A stretch of DNA of 64,000 bases, from NCBI GenBank assembly GCA_016124655.1, contig WGNI01000001.1, forward strand, positions 62,001 through 126,000. The letters are read 5' to 3'. The translations under genes and the position numbers were made by a program. The notes under the pieces are model-generated. The model did no database searches and was not told the origin of the DNA. It saw only the letters and a program-made list of their open reading frames with translations. Source of the stretch: Alphaproteobacteria bacterium. GTDB taxonomy: Bacteria > Pseudomonadota > Alphaproteobacteria > Caulobacterales > Aquidulcibacteraceae. This document shows positions 53,013 through 63,372 of the stretch, one piece after another. Within the stretch, counting starts at the first letter, position 1. The number at the start of each line of letters is the position of its first letter.

Positions 53013-55748
53013 TTACCCCTTCCGGCTTTCCTTTTCCTTCCAGCCGCAGCTGACGCAGGCGAGCCCGTCGCGTTCAGCGACCAGGGTGAAGTTCGAGCAG
53101 GTCGGGCAGGACTCCGCTTCATAGCGCGCCTGTGCGCGCGGGGGCGGGGCGACGCGTTCGCGTGTCGGCGCAGCTTGCGTCGCCGGCGATTTCGGGCGCA
53201 GCACGACGAGATTGTCCGGCGCTGCGGCGCCGCGGGAGAAGCCGCGTGAAATCAGGCGCGCGGCGCTTTCGGCTTCGTTGGCGGCGCGGCCAAGGCCATC
53301 GCCGCGCGCGTCGAATGGATCGACGTGGGCGAGATCGGAGCGGCCCAGATACGACACCGCCAATTCGCGGAACACGTAATCGAGGATCGAGGTGGCGTGG
53401 CGGATGGCGGCGTTGTCGCGCACCTCGCCGGCCGGCTCGAAGCGCGTGAAGAGGAACGCGTCGACGAATTCCTCCAGCGGCACGCCATATTGCAGGCCGA
53501 TCGACACCGAGATCGCGAAATTGTTCATCAGCGACCGGATCGCGGCGCCTTCCTTGTGCAAATCGAGAAAGATTTCGCCCAAGCTGCCGTCGTCATATTC
53601 GCCGGTGTGCAGATAGACTTTGTGCCCGCCGACCTGCGCCTTCTGGATATAGCCTTTGCGGCGATCGGGCAGGCGGCGGCGTTCGGCGGCGCGCTCTAGG
53701 GGATCCGGCGCGGGCTGTTTGGGCGCTTCGATGATGGCGGCGGGCGCTGCGGCTTCGGTCAGCGGCGCCAGCGTCAAAGGCGGCAGCGGCGCGCGCTCGA
53801 TCCGCACCAGCGCGAGGCCCGCCGCTTTGGCGCGCGCGAGCGCGTCTTCGATGTTTTCGTCATGCCGGACGGTGAGCGCGCACGATGTTGCGCCAATGGT
53901 GACGCGCGCGAGCGCTTCGGCCATGTCGAGACGCGCCTGCGCGCCGATGGCGTCGCCCGCCGCGAACACGGGCGCATGTTGCGCTGCAAGCTCGGCTGCG
54001 CCGATCACGGCGCCTGCGCCCATGCAATAGGCGTCGGCGGCGGCGATTTCGGCGTCGGTGAAGTCGAGCGCCTTCAGGAAATCGCCGCGCTTGCCTGCGG
54101 CGATTTCGGGCGGAAGATTCAAGAGTTTGGCGGTGGTCGCGGGGCCGATCACCAAAGGATGGACGGCGGTGCGCACATTCAAGGCGTCGCGCGCGGCTTC
54201 TTCGATGGCGTCGAGCGAAGCGTCATCGAGGCCGCGGCGGCGCAGCGCTTCGAGATTGACGCCCGGCGCATCGGCAAGCGTGCCGCGGCCTTCGGCGTGC
54301 GCGCGCAGCCGCGCAATCGTTTCTTCCGAATAGCCCAACGCGCGCAGCGCGCAGATCACGTCGTCGCGCAGCACTTTGCCGAAGCCGCGGCCGCGCAGAC
54401 CATAGCCGGTCAGCGCGGCGATCGGTGCAGCGCCCGGCTCTTGCGCGTCGACGCTGCGCGCGCCCTGCGCATCGATGGGAAACGCTGTCCGCATGCGCGG
54501 CGAGAGCCGGTCGAGCGCGTCCCACGCTGCTGCAAGCGCTGCGCCGAGATCGCCGCCGATGCGCGCGGCTAGTGCGTTTGCATGCGCGCGCATTGCGTCC
54601 AAATTTGCGCGATCGAATTTGCTGGGCGGCGTTGTGTGCGTCAGCGCGGCTTGCGCGCGCGCAGTGACGAGCGCTGCGGCGGCGGCGGCCATATCGCGGC
54701 CTGCGGCGCTGTCATAGGCAAGGCCCAGGCGCAGCACGAGGCTGGCTGCGCCTTGCAGGCGCAGAACGACGACGCCGTCGGCGTCCCGTGTGCTCATGAG
54801 CGCGCGGGCGAGCGTGTGGGCTGCGTCGCTGAGCCCTTCGTGATCCAGTTCGCCATCGATTGCGAAGGCGGCGAGATTGAACGAGCCCGCCGCCGCCAGG
54901 ACCGACGCGTCGTCGGCCAGCGCGCCGGTGGGATCGGCGGCCCGCAGCGCGGTGATGGGCAGGCGCGATTGCGCATCGGACGCTGCGACCGCGGCGCGCC
55001 GGCGCGCCGGGCTTGCTTCAATCGCTTCCGCATAGGCGCCGCGTTGGGCCACGCCGGAGAGCGCCGCGGCGATGTCGGCGTCGGTCGCGCCGGCCAGTCG
55101 CGCGGCGTGGGCGCGGCGGGCGACATTCGGGTTTTGCGCGTCCATGCCGGAGCGCACGATGTCGATGGCGAGTTCGGTGAGTGCTGCGTCGAGCGTGCGG
55201 GCGCCGGCGCTCAGCGCCGCACTGGCGCGCAGGCGCGCCTCTTCCAGGCTCGCGAGGTCGAAGGGGTCGTCTTCGCCCGGCGTCGCCAGCACGAGCTGCG
55301 CCGGCGCCTGATCTGCGCGGGCGCCATGTGCGGCGATGCGGGCGGCGGCGTCGAGCGCATCGAGTGCGGCAGGGCTCGGGGCGCCGCGGACGCCCAGCAC
55401 CGCGCCCTCGGCGATGAGGCGCTGCGCCTCCTGCAGGCAGGCCCATTCGCGCGCAGGCTCCCAGGCCAGGATGGCCAGCGACGGCGCGCCGCGCAGAACG
55501 CCCGGATCGACGGCGGCGGCGCGAGCGGTCAAGAGCGGGGCGAGGTCCGGCGCGCCGAGCTGGGCTGCGAGAGATTCAATGCCGGCGCGGATAGAGAGCC
55601 CGTCCGCGGTTGGCATGGCTAGGCCCGCGATGATCGCTTCCCGCAGGGCGGTTTCCGACCAGTGCGTGGGGGTCTCGACCTCGGTCTCAACGCCGAGATC
55701 TTCAAGCTCTACGCGGCGGCGGGTCCATTCCAGGGCGTCGATGGTCAT
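53013..55748 (-). CDS. Degenerate class II (B12-type) ribonucleotide reductase-like protein, catalytic motifs lost
   Basis: 911 aa. Residues 690-810 match the C-terminal domain of vitamin B12-dependent reductase NrdJ almost unchanged ([59 protein letters not shown]), ending in a zinc ribbon CPTC...CVSC (881-901). Upstream the colinear NrdJ order is still readable: [15 protein letters not shown] and [18 protein letters not shown] (467-506), [20 protein letters not shown] (561-580), [10 protein letters not shown] (343-352). Where NrdJ has RASNPCSE and the APTGTIG-type loop, this reads LRAADPTGA (268-276) and an unrelated Ala/Gln stretch. The frame is open, so it is maintained, perhaps as an accessory subunit like split NrdJb. 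No B12 riboswitch is visible upstream. Confidence 0.8.
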   Translation of the reverse strand: MTIDALEWTRRRVELEDLGVETEVETPTHWSETALREAIIAGLAMPTADGLSIRAGIESLAAQLGAPDLAPLLTARAAAVDPGVLRGAPSLAILAWEPAREWACLQEAQRLIAEGAVLGVRGAPSPAALDALDAAARIAAHGARADQAPAQLVLATPGEDDPFDLASLEEARLRASAALSAGARTLDAALTELAIDIVRSGMDAQNPNVARRAHAARLAGATDADIAAALSGVAQRGAYAEAIEASPARRRAAVAASDAQSRLPITALRAADPTGALADDASVLAAAGSFNLAAFAIDGELDHEGLSDAAHTLARALMSTRDADGVVVLRLQGAASLVLRLGLAYDSAAGRDMAAAAAALVTARAQAALTHTTPPSKFDRANLDAMRAHANALAARIGGDLGAALAAAWDALDRLSPRMRTAFPIDAQGARSVDAQEPGAAPIAALTGYGLRGRGFGKVLRDDVICALRALGYSEETIARLRAHAEGRGTLADAPGVNLEALRRRGLDDASLDAIEEAARDALNVRTAVHPLVIGPATTAKLLNLPPEIAAGKRGDFLKALDFTDAEIAAADAYCMGAGAVIGAAELAAQHAPVFAAGDAIGAQARLDMAEALARVTIGATSCALTVRHDENIEDALARAKAAGLALVRIERAPLPPLTLAPLTEAAAPAAIIEAPKQPAPDPLERAAERRRLPDRRKGYIQKAQVGGHKVYLHTGEYDDGSLGEIFLDLHKEGAAIRSLMNNFAISVSIGLQYGVPLEEFVDAFLFTRFEPAGEVRDNAAIRHATSILDYVFRELAVSYLGRSDLAHVDPFDARGDGLGRAANEAESAARLISRGFSRGAAAPDNLVVLRPKSPATQAAPTRERVAPPPRAQARYEAESCPTCSNFTLVAERDGLACVSCGWKEKESRKG

Positions 55749-55900
55749 GCGCAGTGAGTCTCCATGCCCCTGCGAGGCTAGCGTTGCTGATGCGCAACAT
55801 CAACATATGGTGGCCGCGACCCTGTGAATATCCCTAAATCTTGATGAATGCGCCTGCTGGACGCTCCGGCGCGCGGGCGCCATAAGGTTGCGCCGCCGTG

Positions 55901-56320
55901 ATGCGGCGCAGGCAGGGTTCGCATTTGCTCGATCGTCTCTTCACCTGGTGGAACGGCGCCACGCTCGGCGCGGTCTTCGACATCAATCGCCGCGGCGCGT
56001 TCGTCGGCGAGGACGAGCAGGGCAATCGCTATTTCGAGGAGCGGCGGCCGAGCCTGGAAGGCCGCAAGCGGCGCTATGTGATCTATAAGGGCCTGGCGGA
56101 AGCCTCTCGCGTGCCGCCGGACTGGCACGGCTGGCTTCACCACACGTTCCAAGACCCGCCGACGGTGGCGCCGCTGCCGCGCCGGCCCTGGGAAAAGCCG
56201 CACCGGCCCAATCTGACGGGCACGGTGTTCGCGTATCGCCCGCCGGGTAGTCTGGCCCGCGCCGCCGAGCGCGCGCCTGCGACCGGCGATTATCAGGCCT
56301 GGACCCCCGATCAGGATTGA
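55901..56320 (+). CDS. NADH:ubiquinone oxidoreductase subunit NDUFA12 family protein
   Basis: 139 aa (a GTG one codon earlier is also possible). Family marks: LFTWWNGATLGAVFDINRRG (about 13-32), FVGEDEQGNRYFEER (about 34-48), RRYVIYKGLAEASRVPPDWH (about 57-76) and GWLHHTFQDPP. This is an accessory subunit of respiratory complex I shared by alphaproteobacteria and mitochondria. mlaD follows after 4 bp and DUF2155 after that, a conserved trio facing aat. Confidence 0.92.
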   Translation: MRRRQGSHLLDRLFTWWNGATLGAVFDINRRGAFVGEDEQGNRYFEERRPSLEGRKRRYVIYKGLAEASRVPPDWHGWLHHTFQDPPTVAPLPRRPWEKPHRPNLTGTVFAYRPPGSLARAAERAPATGDYQAWTPDQD

Positions 56321-56324
56321 CGCG

Positions 56325-56798
56325 ATGTTCAAGGAAGAAACCGCCGAACTGGTGTTGGGCGCGATCGTGCTGGCGGTCGCGGCGCTGTTTTTCGTGTTTG
56401 CGGCGGGCCAGGCGCGCGGCGGGGAAGGCCGCGCCGGCGCTTACGAACTGACGGCGCAATTTGGGCGCATTGATGGGCTTAATGTCGGATCCGATGTTCG
56501 CATTTCCGGCGTGAAAGTTGGCGTGGTGCGCAATGTTTCGCTCAATCCCGATGATTATCGCGCGCGCGTGACGTTCGCGATCGATCAGGGCGTCGACGTG
56601 CTCGATGAGGCCACCGCGAAAGTATCTTCGGACGGCCTTCTGGGCGGCGCGTATGTGTCGATTGAACAGAATGGTCTGGAGCCGATCCCCGCGGGCGGCG
56701 AGATCATCAACACGCAAGGCAGCGTGGACCTGTTGACGCTTCTGGCTTCGGCGGCGAGCGGATCGGGCGGCAACGCCAATGCGGAGGAGGCGGAATAA
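56325..56798 (+). CDS. mlaD: MlaD, MCE-domain phospholipid transport protein
   Basis: 157 aa. One N-terminal transmembrane helix (about 9-28, LVLGAIVLAVAALFFVFAAG) and one MCE domain (YELTAQFGRIDGLNVGSDVR, ISGVKVGVVRNVSLNPDDYR, then DGLLGGAYVSIEQNG, about 40-130). It is the substrate-binding part of the Mla system that keeps phospholipids out of the outer leaflet of the outer membrane. The mlaEF genes are not in this window. A GCGATG start follows the NDUFA12 stop by 4 bp. Confidence 0.93.
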   Translation: MFKEETAELVLGAIVLAVAALFFVFAAGQARGGEGRAGAYELTAQFGRIDGLNVGSDVRISGVKVGVVRNVSLNPDDYRARVTFAIDQGVDVLDEATAKVSSDGLLGGAYVSIEQNGLEPIPAGGEIINTQGSVDLLTLLASAASGSGGNANAEEAE

Positions 56799-56800
56799 TC

Positions 56801-57169
56801 ATGAAGGCTGTGCTTTCCGCTTTGGCGATGCTAACGGCGGCGGTCGTAGGCAGCGCGCATGCGGAAACCGCGGTGCTGCGCGGGCTCGATAAGGTCACCG
56901 GCCATGCGCGCGATTTCAATGCGCCGGTCGGACGGCCTGTGCAGTTCGGTACGCTGGAGATCGTCGCACGCCGCTGCAGCAAGGCGCCGCCGGAAGAAAC
57001 GCCGGAAGTGACGGTGTTCGTGGAAGTGTTCGACACCCCGCCCGTGCGCGGGGAGACGGAGGCGCAGAAGCAGGAGATCTTCTCCGGCTGGATGTTCGCC
57101 TCTTCGCCGGGCCTCTCTGCGCTGCAGCACCCAGTTTACGACATTTGGGCGATCGATTGCAGAGCCTGA
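56801..57169 (+). CDS. DUF2155 domain-containing secreted protein
   Basis: 122 aa, with a signal peptide cleaved after SAHA (residue 21). The domain starts [20 protein letters not shown] and continues [20 protein letters not shown] and [20 protein letters not shown], with two cysteines (RRC and AIDC) that may form a disulfide. Function is unknown; it is conserved next to NDUFA12, mlaD and aat. Its 3' end overlaps the converging aat gene by 34 bp. Confidence 0.9.
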   Translation: MKAVLSALAMLTAAVVGSAHAETAVLRGLDKVTGHARDFNAPVGRPVQFGTLEIVARRCSKAPPEETPEVTVFVEVFDTPPVRGETEAQKQEIFSGWMFASSPGLSALQHPVYDIWAIDCRA

Positions 57170-57786
57170 GCGCCGCTGAGCGGGGCAAGAAATCGCTCGG
57201 TTGAGGCTGAGCGCGCCAGCGCATCGTCCAGGCGTTCGCGAAACGCGCGTCTTGTGAGCGGGTTTGCGCCGAATTGCTCAAGATGATCGGTCATGAATTG
57301 CGCGTCGAGCAGCACGAAACCGGCGCGCCGCAGCCGCGCGACGAGATGCACGAGCGCTACTTTTGAGGCGTCGCGCGCCCGCGAGAACATGCTCTCGCCG
57401 AAAAACGCCGCGCCGATCGCCACGCCATAGAGTCCGCCGACCAACGCGCCGTCGCGGCGCGCCTCGATGGAATGGGCGTAGCCGCGCCGGTGCAGCGCGG
57501 TGTAGAGCCAGCGCACGCCGTCATTGATCCAGGTGTCGGGGCGGGTTTCAGTTTCTTCCGCGCAGGCGTCGAGAACGCTCAGAAAATCGGCGTTTGCGGT
57601 GATGGCGAAAGCGTCGCTGCGCACCGTGCGGGCCAGTCTGCGCGGCACATGAAAGCGATCGAGCGGCATCACGGCGCGGACTTCGGGATCGACCAGGAAC
57701 AGGGCGTCGTCGTCACGCGATTCCGCCATCGGGAACACGCCGCGGCGATAGCAATCCAACAGATCGTCCGGCCCAAACGTCGCCAT
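57136..57786 (-). CDS. aat: Leucyl/phenylalanyl-tRNA-protein transferase
   Basis: 216 aa. It adds Leu or Phe to N-terminal Lys or Arg, making ClpS/ClpAP N-degrons. Marks: [16 protein letters not shown] near residues 7-22, [20 protein letters not shown] (about 79-98), [20 protein letters not shown] (about 102-121) and [19 protein letters not shown]. The last 11 codons overlap DUF2155 tail to tail. It follows accC by 9 bp. Confidence 0.95.
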   Translation of the reverse strand: MATFGPDDLLDCYRRGVFPMAESRDDDALFLVDPEVRAVMPLDRFHVPRRLARTVRSDAFAITANADFLSVLDACAEETETRPDTWINDGVRWLYTALHRRGYAHSIEARRDGALVGGLYGVAIGAAFFGESMFSRARDASKVALVHLVARLRRAGFVLLDAQFMTDHLEQFGANPLTRRAFRERLDDALARSASTERFLAPLSGAQALQSIAQMS

Positions 57787-57795
57787 GCGCGCCCG

Positions 57796-59139
57796 TCAGC
57801 GTTCCGCGTTCAAATACTGCTCCAGCCAATGGATATGGTAGTCGCCATTGGCGACATCGCCCTCCTGAGCGAGGCGGCGAAACAGCGGCAGCGTGGTGTC
57901 GATGCCGGTGACGACCATTTCATCCAGCGCGCGGCGCAGGCGCATCAGGGATTCCATGCGGTCGCGCCCGTGCACGATCAGCTTGCCGATCAGGCTGTCG
58001 TAGTAAGGCGGGATCTGATAGCCGGCGTAAATCGCGCTATCGAGACGCACGCCGAGCCCGCCGGGGGCGTGATAATCGGCGATGCGCCCGGGCGAGGGCG
58101 CGAAGGTGACCGGGTTTTCCGCATTGATGCGGCACTCGATCGCGCAGCCGTGGAATTTGATGTCCTTCTGCGTGAAGCTTAAGCGCGCGCCGTCGGCGAT
58201 GCGGATCTGTTCGCGCACGAGATCGACGCCGGTGATCATCTCGGTCACGGGATGTTCGACCTGCAGGCGGGTGTTCATTTCGATGAAGTAGAACTTTCCG
58301 TTTTCATAGAGATACTCCACCGTGCCGACGCCGAGATAGCCGAGCTTCTTGATGGCCTTGGCGGTGATCTCGCCGATCTCGGCGCGCTGATCGGGATTGA
58401 GCGCGGGGCTTGGCGCTTCTTCCCAGATTTTCTGGTGGCGGCGCTGCAGCGAGCAGTCGCGTTCGCCCAAATGCGCCACCGCGCCGTGGGAATCGGCGAT
58501 GATCTGAATTTCGATGTGGCGCGGGCGTTCGAGATATTTTTCCAGATAGACGCTGTCGTCGCCGAACGCGGCGCGGGCCTCGGCGCGCGCGGTCGAAAAC
58601 GCCTCGCTGAGATCGTCCGCTGTGCGCGCGACTTTCATGCCGCGTCCGCCGCCGCCGGCTGCTGCTTTCACGAGCACCGGATAGCCGATTTTCTTGGCGA
58701 TCTTCTTGGCGTCGTCTTCGGTCTCCACGCCGCCGTCAGAGCCCGGCACGATCGGCATGCCGGCATCGGCGGCGGCTTTTTTTGCAGCGATCTTGTCGCC
58801 CATCAGGCGGATGTGATCGGCCTTGGGGCCAATGAAAACGAGGCCGTGTTTCTCCACGATGTCGGCGAAGCGCGCGTTTTCGGAGAGAAAGCCGTAGCCG
58901 GGATGGATCGCCTGCGCGCCGGTGATTTCCGCGGCGGTGATGATGGAGGGAATGTGCAGGTAGGATTTCGTCGCCTGGGGCGGACCAATGCACACGCTTT
59001 CATCGGCCAATTGGACATGCATGGCGTTGGCGTCTGCGGTGGAGTGCACAGCCACCGTGGCGATGCCCATTTCCTTGCAGGCGCGGTGCACGCGCAGCGC
59101 AATCTCGCCGCGGTTCGCTATGAGGACTTTCTCGAACAT
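57796..59139 (-). CDS. accC: Acetyl-CoA carboxylase, biotin carboxylase subunit
   Basis: 447 aa. N-terminal [23 protein letters not shown]-grasp glycine loop [14 protein letters not shown] (about 160-173); [20 protein letters not shown]; catalytic and Mg sites in [20 protein letters not shown] (about 288-307). It carboxylates the biotin on AccB with bicarbonate and ATP, the first step of fatty-acid synthesis. It follows accB by 16 bp. Confidence 0.97.
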   Translation of the reverse strand: MFEKVLIANRGEIALRVHRACKEMGIATVAVHSTADANAMHVQLADESVCIGPPQATKSYLHIPSIITAAEITGAQAIHPGYGFLSENARFADIVEKHGLVFIGPKADHIRLMGDKIAAKKAAADAGMPIVPGSDGGVETEDDAKKIAKKIGYPVLVKAAAGGGGRGMKVARTADDLSEAFSTARAEARAAFGDDSVYLEKYLERPRHIEIQIIADSHGAVAHLGERDCSLQRRHQKIWEEAPSPALNPDQRAEIGEITAKAIKKLGYLGVGTVEYLYENGKFYFIEMNTRLQVEHPVTEMITGVDLVREQIRIADGARLSFTQKDIKFHGCAIECRINAENPVTFAPSPGRIADYHAPGGLGVRLDSAIYAGYQIPPYYDSLIGKLIVHGRDRMESLMRLRRALDEMVVTGIDTTLPLFRRLAQEGDVANGDYHIHWLEQYLNAER

Positions 59140-59155
59140 GAGAAGCGCTGCTCCG

Positions 59156-59632
59156 CTATTCGAGAATGAGCAAGGGTTCGCCGAATTCGACGGGCTGGCC
59201 GTCGTTGACGAGGATTTCCTTGATCTTGCCCGCGCGCGGGGCGGGGATCGGATTGAACGTCTTCATCGCTTCCACGATCAGAAGCGTTTGCCCTTCGGTC
59301 ACCGTGTCGCCGACCTTGATGAACAAAGCAGCGCCTGGCTCGGGCGAGAGATAGGCGGTGCCGACCATCGGCGAGGTCACGGCGTTGGGATTGGAGCGCG
59401 CATCGACGCGCGCTTCAGCGGGCGCTGCTTGTGGCGCGGGCGCTGCCGGCGCTGCGGCTGCGACCATCACGGGCGCCTGAATCGGCACGGCCGCGGTCAA
59501 GGTGCGCGCAAGGCGCAACTTCAAATCGCCGTGCTCAAGCTCGATTTCGGACAGGCCGCTTTCGCCCAGGATCGCGGCCAGCTCACGAATGAGCTGGGGA
59601 TCGGGTCCGCCCAGCGGCTTCTTATCGCTCAT
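59156..59632 (-). CDS. accB: Acetyl-CoA carboxylase biotin carboxyl carrier protein
   Basis: 158 aa. An N-terminal dimer region ([20 protein letters not shown]), an Ala/Pro linker ([13 protein letters not shown]), and a biotinyl domain from about residue 82 with the acceptor Lys in [12 protein letters not shown] (about 118-129). It shuttles carboxybiotin between AccC and AccAD. It lies between aroQ (15 bp upstream) and accC, the standard alphaproteobacterial order. Confidence 0.96.
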   Translation of the reverse strand: MSDKKPLGGPDPQLIRELAAILGESGLSEIELEHGDLKLRLARTLTAAVPIQAPVMVAAAAPAAPAPQAAPAEARVDARSNPNAVTSPMVGTAYLSPEPGAALFIKVGDTVTEGQTLLIVEAMKTFNPIPAPRAGKIKEILVNDGQPVEFGEPLLILE

Positions 59633-59647
59633 AGGGACGTTGCTCCT

Positions 59648-60106
59648 TCAGGACGACGGCGCAGCGCACGCGGCGGCTGCGTCAATGGCGAGCAGGTAAG
59701 ATTGCGCGCCAAAGCCGGCGATGACGCCTTTTGCGGCCATCGAGACATATGAAACGTGGCGAAAGGGTTCGCGCGCGCCGGGATTGGACAGATGTGTTTC
59801 GATCACGGGAATGGCGATCGCCTTGACGGCGTCGTGCAGCGCCACGGACGTATGCGTCCAGCCCGCCGCATTCAACACCACAGCGCAGCCGGCGCTGCGC
59901 GCCTCATGCAGCCAGCCGATCAATTCGCCCTCGACATTGGTCTGGCGGAACACAATGTGAAAGCCATGGCTCTGAGCGCGCGCGCGGCAGGCGGCCTCGA
60001 TATCGGCCAGCGTGGCGCGGCCATAGATCTCCGGCTCGCGCTCGCCCAGCAGATTGAGATTGGGTCCGTTCAGCACATAGATCGGCTTTGCGGCGGATTG
60101 GGTCAT
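59648..60106 (-). CDS. aroQ: 3-dehydroquinate dehydratase, type II
   Basis: 152 aa dodecameric type II enzyme of the shikimate pathway. Conserved parts are [21 protein letters not shown] (about 9-29, with catalytic Tyr), [28 protein letters not shown] (about 78-93) with substrate-binding Asn and His-equivalent residues, and [19 protein letters not shown] with the catalytic His. The ATG giving [14 protein letters not shown] was used; the longer in-frame ORF overlaps the divergent thiS gene. First gene of aroQ-accB-accC-aat. Confidence 0.95.
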   Translation of the reverse strand: MTQSAAKPIYVLNGPNLNLLGEREPEIYGRATLADIEAACRARAQSHGFHIVFRQTNVEGELIGWLHEARSAGCAVVLNAAGWTHTSVALHDAVKAIAIPVIETHLSNPGAREPFRHVSYVSMAAKGVIAGFGAQSYLLAIDAAAACAAPSS

Positions 60107-60193
60107 GGAGGGGCGTGTTTCCGGGGCGGCTCGGGCGGCCGGTTGCGGCGCTTGGGCGCGTCGTGTCACAAGTCGGCGCGGAGTGGAAGGCCT

Positions 60194-60394
60194 ATGCAGC
60201 TCAGCGTCAATGGCGAACTCAAACAAGCCGCCGAAGCGGCGAATTTGCGGGCGTTTCTCGCGGATTTGGGGATCGACCCCCGGAAAGTGGCGGTGGAGCG
60301 CAACCGGGAAATCGTGCCGCGGTCGCTGTTTGAGGAGACCCTGCTGAGCGACGGGGACCAGCTGGAAATCGTTGAATTCGTAGGGGGCGGGTGA
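60194..60394 (+). CDS. thiS: Sulfur carrier protein ThiS
   Basis: 66 aa beta-grasp ubiquitin-like protein. It begins [18 protein letters not shown] and ends EIVEFVGGG with the C-terminal Gly-Gly that is thiocarboxylated to carry sulfur for the thiazole of thiamine. GTAGGGGGCGGGTGATGG at the end overlaps the thiG start. The 87-bp leader has no recognisable TPP riboswitch. thiF, thiO and thiE do not follow. Confidence 0.92.
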   Translation: MQLSVNGELKQAAEAANLRAFLADLGIDPRKVAVERNREIVPRSLFEETLLSDGDQLEIVEFVGGG

Positions 60395-61167
60395 TGGATG
60401 ACGCGCCGCTGATCATTGCGGGCCGCAGCTTTCAATCGCGCCTTATCGTCGGCACGGGAAAGTATAAGTCCTATGCGCAAAACGCCGAGGCCGCGGCTGC
60501 GGCGGGCGCGGAGATCGTCACCGTCGCGCTGCGGCGGGTGAATGTCTCCGGCGACGTTGGCGAGCGGCTGGTGGATCATCTCGATCCCCAAAAGTTCACC
60601 TATCTGCCAAACACCGCGGGGTGCTTCACCGCAGACGATGCGGTGCGCACGCTGCGGCTTGCGCGCGAGGCGGGCGGGTGGCGCCTGGTGAAGCTTGAAG
60701 TGCTGTCGGATCAGAAGACGCTCTATCCCGACATGGAAGAGACGCTGAAGGCCGCAAAGCTGCTCATCGCAGAGGGCTTTGAGGTGATGGTGTATTGCTC
60801 CGATGATCCAGTCTATGCGCGCAAGCTGGAGGATGCGGGCTGTTGCGCGATCATGCCGTTGGGTTCGCTCATCGGATCGGGGCTCGGCATTCAGAACCCG
60901 GTGAACATCCGTCTCATCGTGGAGCAGACGCGCGTGCCGGTGATCGTCGATGCGGGCGTGGGCACGGCGTCGGACGCGGTGGTGGCGATGGAATTGGGCT
61001 GCGACGGCGTGTTGATGAACACCGCGATCGCAGAAGCCAAGGATCCCGTGCGCATGGCGCGCGCGATGAAGCATGCGGTGATTGCGGGGCGTGAAGCCTA
61101 TCTTGCGGGACGCATGGCGAAGAAGCGCTACGCTGATCCGTCGAGCCCGCTGGCGGGATTGATTTAG
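60391..61167 (+). CDS. thiG: Thiazole synthase ThiG
   Basis: 258 aa TIM barrel that condenses DXP, ThiS-thiocarboxylate and dehydroglycine into the thiamine thiazole. Marks: [19 protein letters not shown] (about 16-34), the Schiff-base Lys in [20 protein letters not shown] (about 98-117), [16 protein letters not shown] (about 152-167), [20 protein letters not shown] (about 186-205). GTG 60391 overlaps the thiS stop (GTGA); the ATG three bases later is an equal choice. It converges on the DsbA-like gene with a 4-bp overlap. Confidence 0.96.
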   Translation: MMDDAPLIIAGRSFQSRLIVGTGKYKSYAQNAEAAAAAGAEIVTVALRRVNVSGDVGERLVDHLDPQKFTYLPNTAGCFTADDAVRTLRLAREAGGWRLVKLEVLSDQKTLYPDMEETLKAAKLLIAEGFEVMVYCSDDPVYARKLEDAGCCAIMPLGSLIGSGLGIQNPVNIRLIVEQTRVPVIVDAGVGTASDAVVAMELGCDGVLMNTAIAEAKDPVRMARAMKHAVIAGREAYLAGRMAKKRYADPSSPLAGLI

Positions 61168-61952
61168 CGCGTACGCTGCTGGCTGGCGCCGCCGCGTGCG
61201 GCTTCGCGCACCATGTCGTTGAGGCGCGCTTCGTCATAGCCGTGCAGCCATTGGCCGTTGATCATGAAGGCCGGCGTGCCGTTGGCGCCGGAATCCGCGG
61301 CCAGTTCATGATTGCGCTGCAGATAGGTTTCGATGTCCTCGCGCTGCATGTCGCGGCGCATGCGCGCGACATCGACGCCGGCCTGGCGGGCGAGAACGTC
61401 AATCTGCTGCGAGGTCAGATCGCCGCGAAAGCCCATCACCGCCTGGTGGAATTGCAGATACTTGCCTTGCCGCTGTGCGGCCAGCGCGGCCTTGGCGGTC
61501 TCCACGCTCTCTGCGCTCAGCACCGGATACTCGCGAAACACGACGCGTACGTCGTTGCGGTTGTCGATCAGGTTCAGAAGCCATGGCATCGCGGCGTGGC
61601 AATAGCCGCAGCGATAATCGAAGAACTCGACAAGCGTGATCGGCGCGGTCGCTGGTCCGATTGAGAACGCGCGCGGGTCGTTCTCGATCTCATGGCGGCG
61701 CTCGGCCACCGTCACCGCCTGCAATTGATCGAGCGCTTCGCGCAGCACGGTGGGATCGCGCACGAGATAATCGCGCACGACGGCGCGGATGTCGGCCTGC
61801 TGTTCCGGCGTGAAGCTCAGCGCGGCGAGATCCGTCACGGGCGGGGGCGGCGTCGTCGGCGCTGCAGGCGCTGCGGCCTGCGTCGCGCTCTGCTGCTGAC
61901 ATCCCAACAGCGCCGCGGACGCGGCGAGGGCCAAGATCAGTTTTTTCATCAT
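61164..61952 (-). CDS. DsbA/Com1-family thiol-disulfide lipoprotein
   Basis: 262 aa. The signal ends in a lipobox (ALLGC, Cys18), then comes an Ala/Pro/Thr linker and a helical segment (about 48-90) like those in Com1/ScsC-type proteins. The thioredoxin domain has the active site [14 protein letters not shown] (Cys115-Cys118) and the cis-Pro loop [11 protein letters not shown] (about 224-234). It probably oxidises or isomerises disulfides in periplasmic proteins. It follows the M48 protease gene by 13 bp, so both envelope quality-control factors are co-transcribed. Confidence 0.9.
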   Translation of the reverse strand: MMKKLILALAASAALLGCQQQSATQAAAPAAPTTPPPPVTDLAALSFTPEQQADIRAVVRDYLVRDPTVLREALDQLQAVTVAERRHEIENDPRAFSIGPATAPITLVEFFDYRCGYCHAAMPWLLNLIDNRNDVRVVFREYPVLSAESVETAKAALAAQRQGKYLQFHQAVMGFRGDLTSQQIDVLARQAGVDVARMRRDMQREDIETYLQRNHELAADSGANGTPAFMINGQWLHGYDEARLNDMVREAARGGASQQRTR

Positions 61953-61965
61953 GCGTCCCCGGCAA

Positions 61966-63330
61966 TCAGCTGCGTCCGCCTTCGTCTTCGATCTGGACGC
62001 GCGCGGAGGCGATAATATCGCCGGCGCGGCGCCAGGGCGGCGTGCCTGCGGTCAAGGATTGGCGCGCGCGCTCGGCGAAGTTCTGCGCACGCGGGAGATC
62101 GCCCACCGCATAGGCCTGTTCGGCCGAGGCGAGGCGGGCGAGCCCGTCCTGACCCAAAAGATCGTGCGCGGACGCCATTTCACGCCACGCGAAAGCATTG
62201 TCCGGCTCCAGCGCCACAGCGCGCTGCAACTGCCGGATGGCTTCCGGCGCGCCGTCGCGGCCCTGTGCGCCCAACAGCGAGCGCGCCACCGCGATCTGCA
62301 GCAGCGGCTCATCCGGGCGCAGCGCGAGCGCGCGCTGATTGAACGGCAGGCTTTCAGCGGCGCGGCCGTTCTCGAACAGGATCTGACCCATCAATTCCTC
62401 GAAATAGGGATTGTCCGGGCTTTCATCGATCAGGCTCTGCACGAGGCCGCGCGCGACATCGAGACGGGATTCGCGATACGCCGACACAGCGCGCGCATAA
62501 CGCGCGGGTTGCGAGCGATCGCTTTCGGGATAGGCCGCCAGCACGCGGCCGGGCGGCTCGAGAAATCCGACCAGCTTGGCCTTCACCAGATTGAAGCGGG
62601 CGATGCTTTCGGGGCTGTCTGTGGCCCCGTGGTGTTCAGCGGAATCCACGCGCTGGCGCAGCGCCTCCACGCGATCGGACGTGAACGGGTGCGTGACGAC
62701 ATAGGCCGGCGCACGGCGCACCAGGAATTCGCTGGGACGAAATTCACGGTTGAAGAAACTGATCAGGCCTTCGCCGGACTGGCCGGTCTGATCTAAAACG
62801 GTGACGGCCAATTGATCCGCGGCGCTTTCCTGCACCTGAGTGTGGCGCACGAAATTGCCCTGCGCGAATTGCGGCGCGCCGCTGATCAGGGCGGCGCCGG
62901 CATCCGGCGCGCCCGCGGCGATCGCGAGGATGCCGAGCCCGATGGAGATGAAAGCCGGGCGCATCGAGGCTTCCATGGCCTGGCGATTGCGTGCGAGGTG
63001 GCCGCCGGAGATGTGGCCGGTTTCGTGGGCGATGACGCCGATCAATTCGTTTGGCGTCTGCGCGCGCGTGACGAGACCGGTGTGAATGAAGATGCGCTGG
63101 CCGGCCGCGACAAACGCATTGGGCGTCTGGTCATTGACGATCAGGATTTCGACATCATCCGGCTGCAGGCCAGCGGCGGTGAGAACGGGATCGGCGTAGT
63201 CGCGCAGCAGCGCTTCCATTTCCGCGTCGCGGATCAGGCCTTGCGCGGCGGCCGGCGCGATGGTCGCGAAGATCGCGGCGCACGCCAGGACGAACACGCG
63301 CAGCCAGGACGGTGCGGCAAAGCGGGCCAT
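61966..63330 (-). CDS. Periplasmic M48 metalloprotease with TPR repeats (BepA-like)
   Basis: 454 aa. Signal peptide cleaved after APAAA (residue 29). The M48 catalytic domain has zinc motif VIAHETGHISGGHLAR (HETGH 102-106) and a third ligand Glu in QVQESAADQLA (about 157). TPR-like helices fill about 290-430 (AFAWREMASAHDLLGQDG). E. coli BepA degrades stalled LptD and other outer-membrane proteins; a similar role fits the LPS-transport operon in this window, though they are not adjacent. The ATG giving MARFAAPSWLRVFVL has GAGGAG upstream; the far longer in-frame ORF has no signal peptide and overlaps the rne 3' end antisense-free region. Confidence 0.9.
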   Translation of the reverse strand: MARFAAPSWLRVFVLACAAIFATIAPAAAQGLIRDAEMEALLRDYADPVLTAAGLQPDDVEILIVNDQTPNAFVAAGQRIFIHTGLVTRAQTPNELIGVIAHETGHISGGHLARNRQAMEASMRPAFISIGLGILAIAAGAPDAGAALISGAPQFAQGNFVRHTQVQESAADQLAVTVLDQTGQSGEGLISFFNREFRPSEFLVRRAPAYVVTHPFTSDRVEALRQRVDSAEHHGATDSPESIARFNLVKAKLVGFLEPPGRVLAAYPESDRSQPARYARAVSAYRESRLDVARGLVQSLIDESPDNPYFEELMGQILFENGRAAESLPFNQRALALRPDEPLLQIAVARSLLGAQGRDGAPEAIRQLQRAVALEPDNAFAWREMASAHDLLGQDGLARLASAEQAYAVGDLPRAQNFAERARQSLTAGTPPWRRAGDIIASARVQIEDEGGRS

Positions 63331-63372
63331 TCTTGCTCCTCGCGGCGACGTCTTCGTGCAATCATAGCCCAC

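Noticed and set aside
55749-55900. Possible B12 riboswitch or NrdR box before the NrdJ-like gene
   Set aside because: The spacer is short and shows no B12-box-like conserved core or paired NrdR boxes. The only structure seen is an imperfect repeat at 55783-55804 (gttgctgatgcgcaacatcaac-like), too weak to call.
60107-60193. TPP riboswitch upstream of thiS-thiG
   Set aside because: Only 87 bp is available and the CUGAGA core and its partner are absent.
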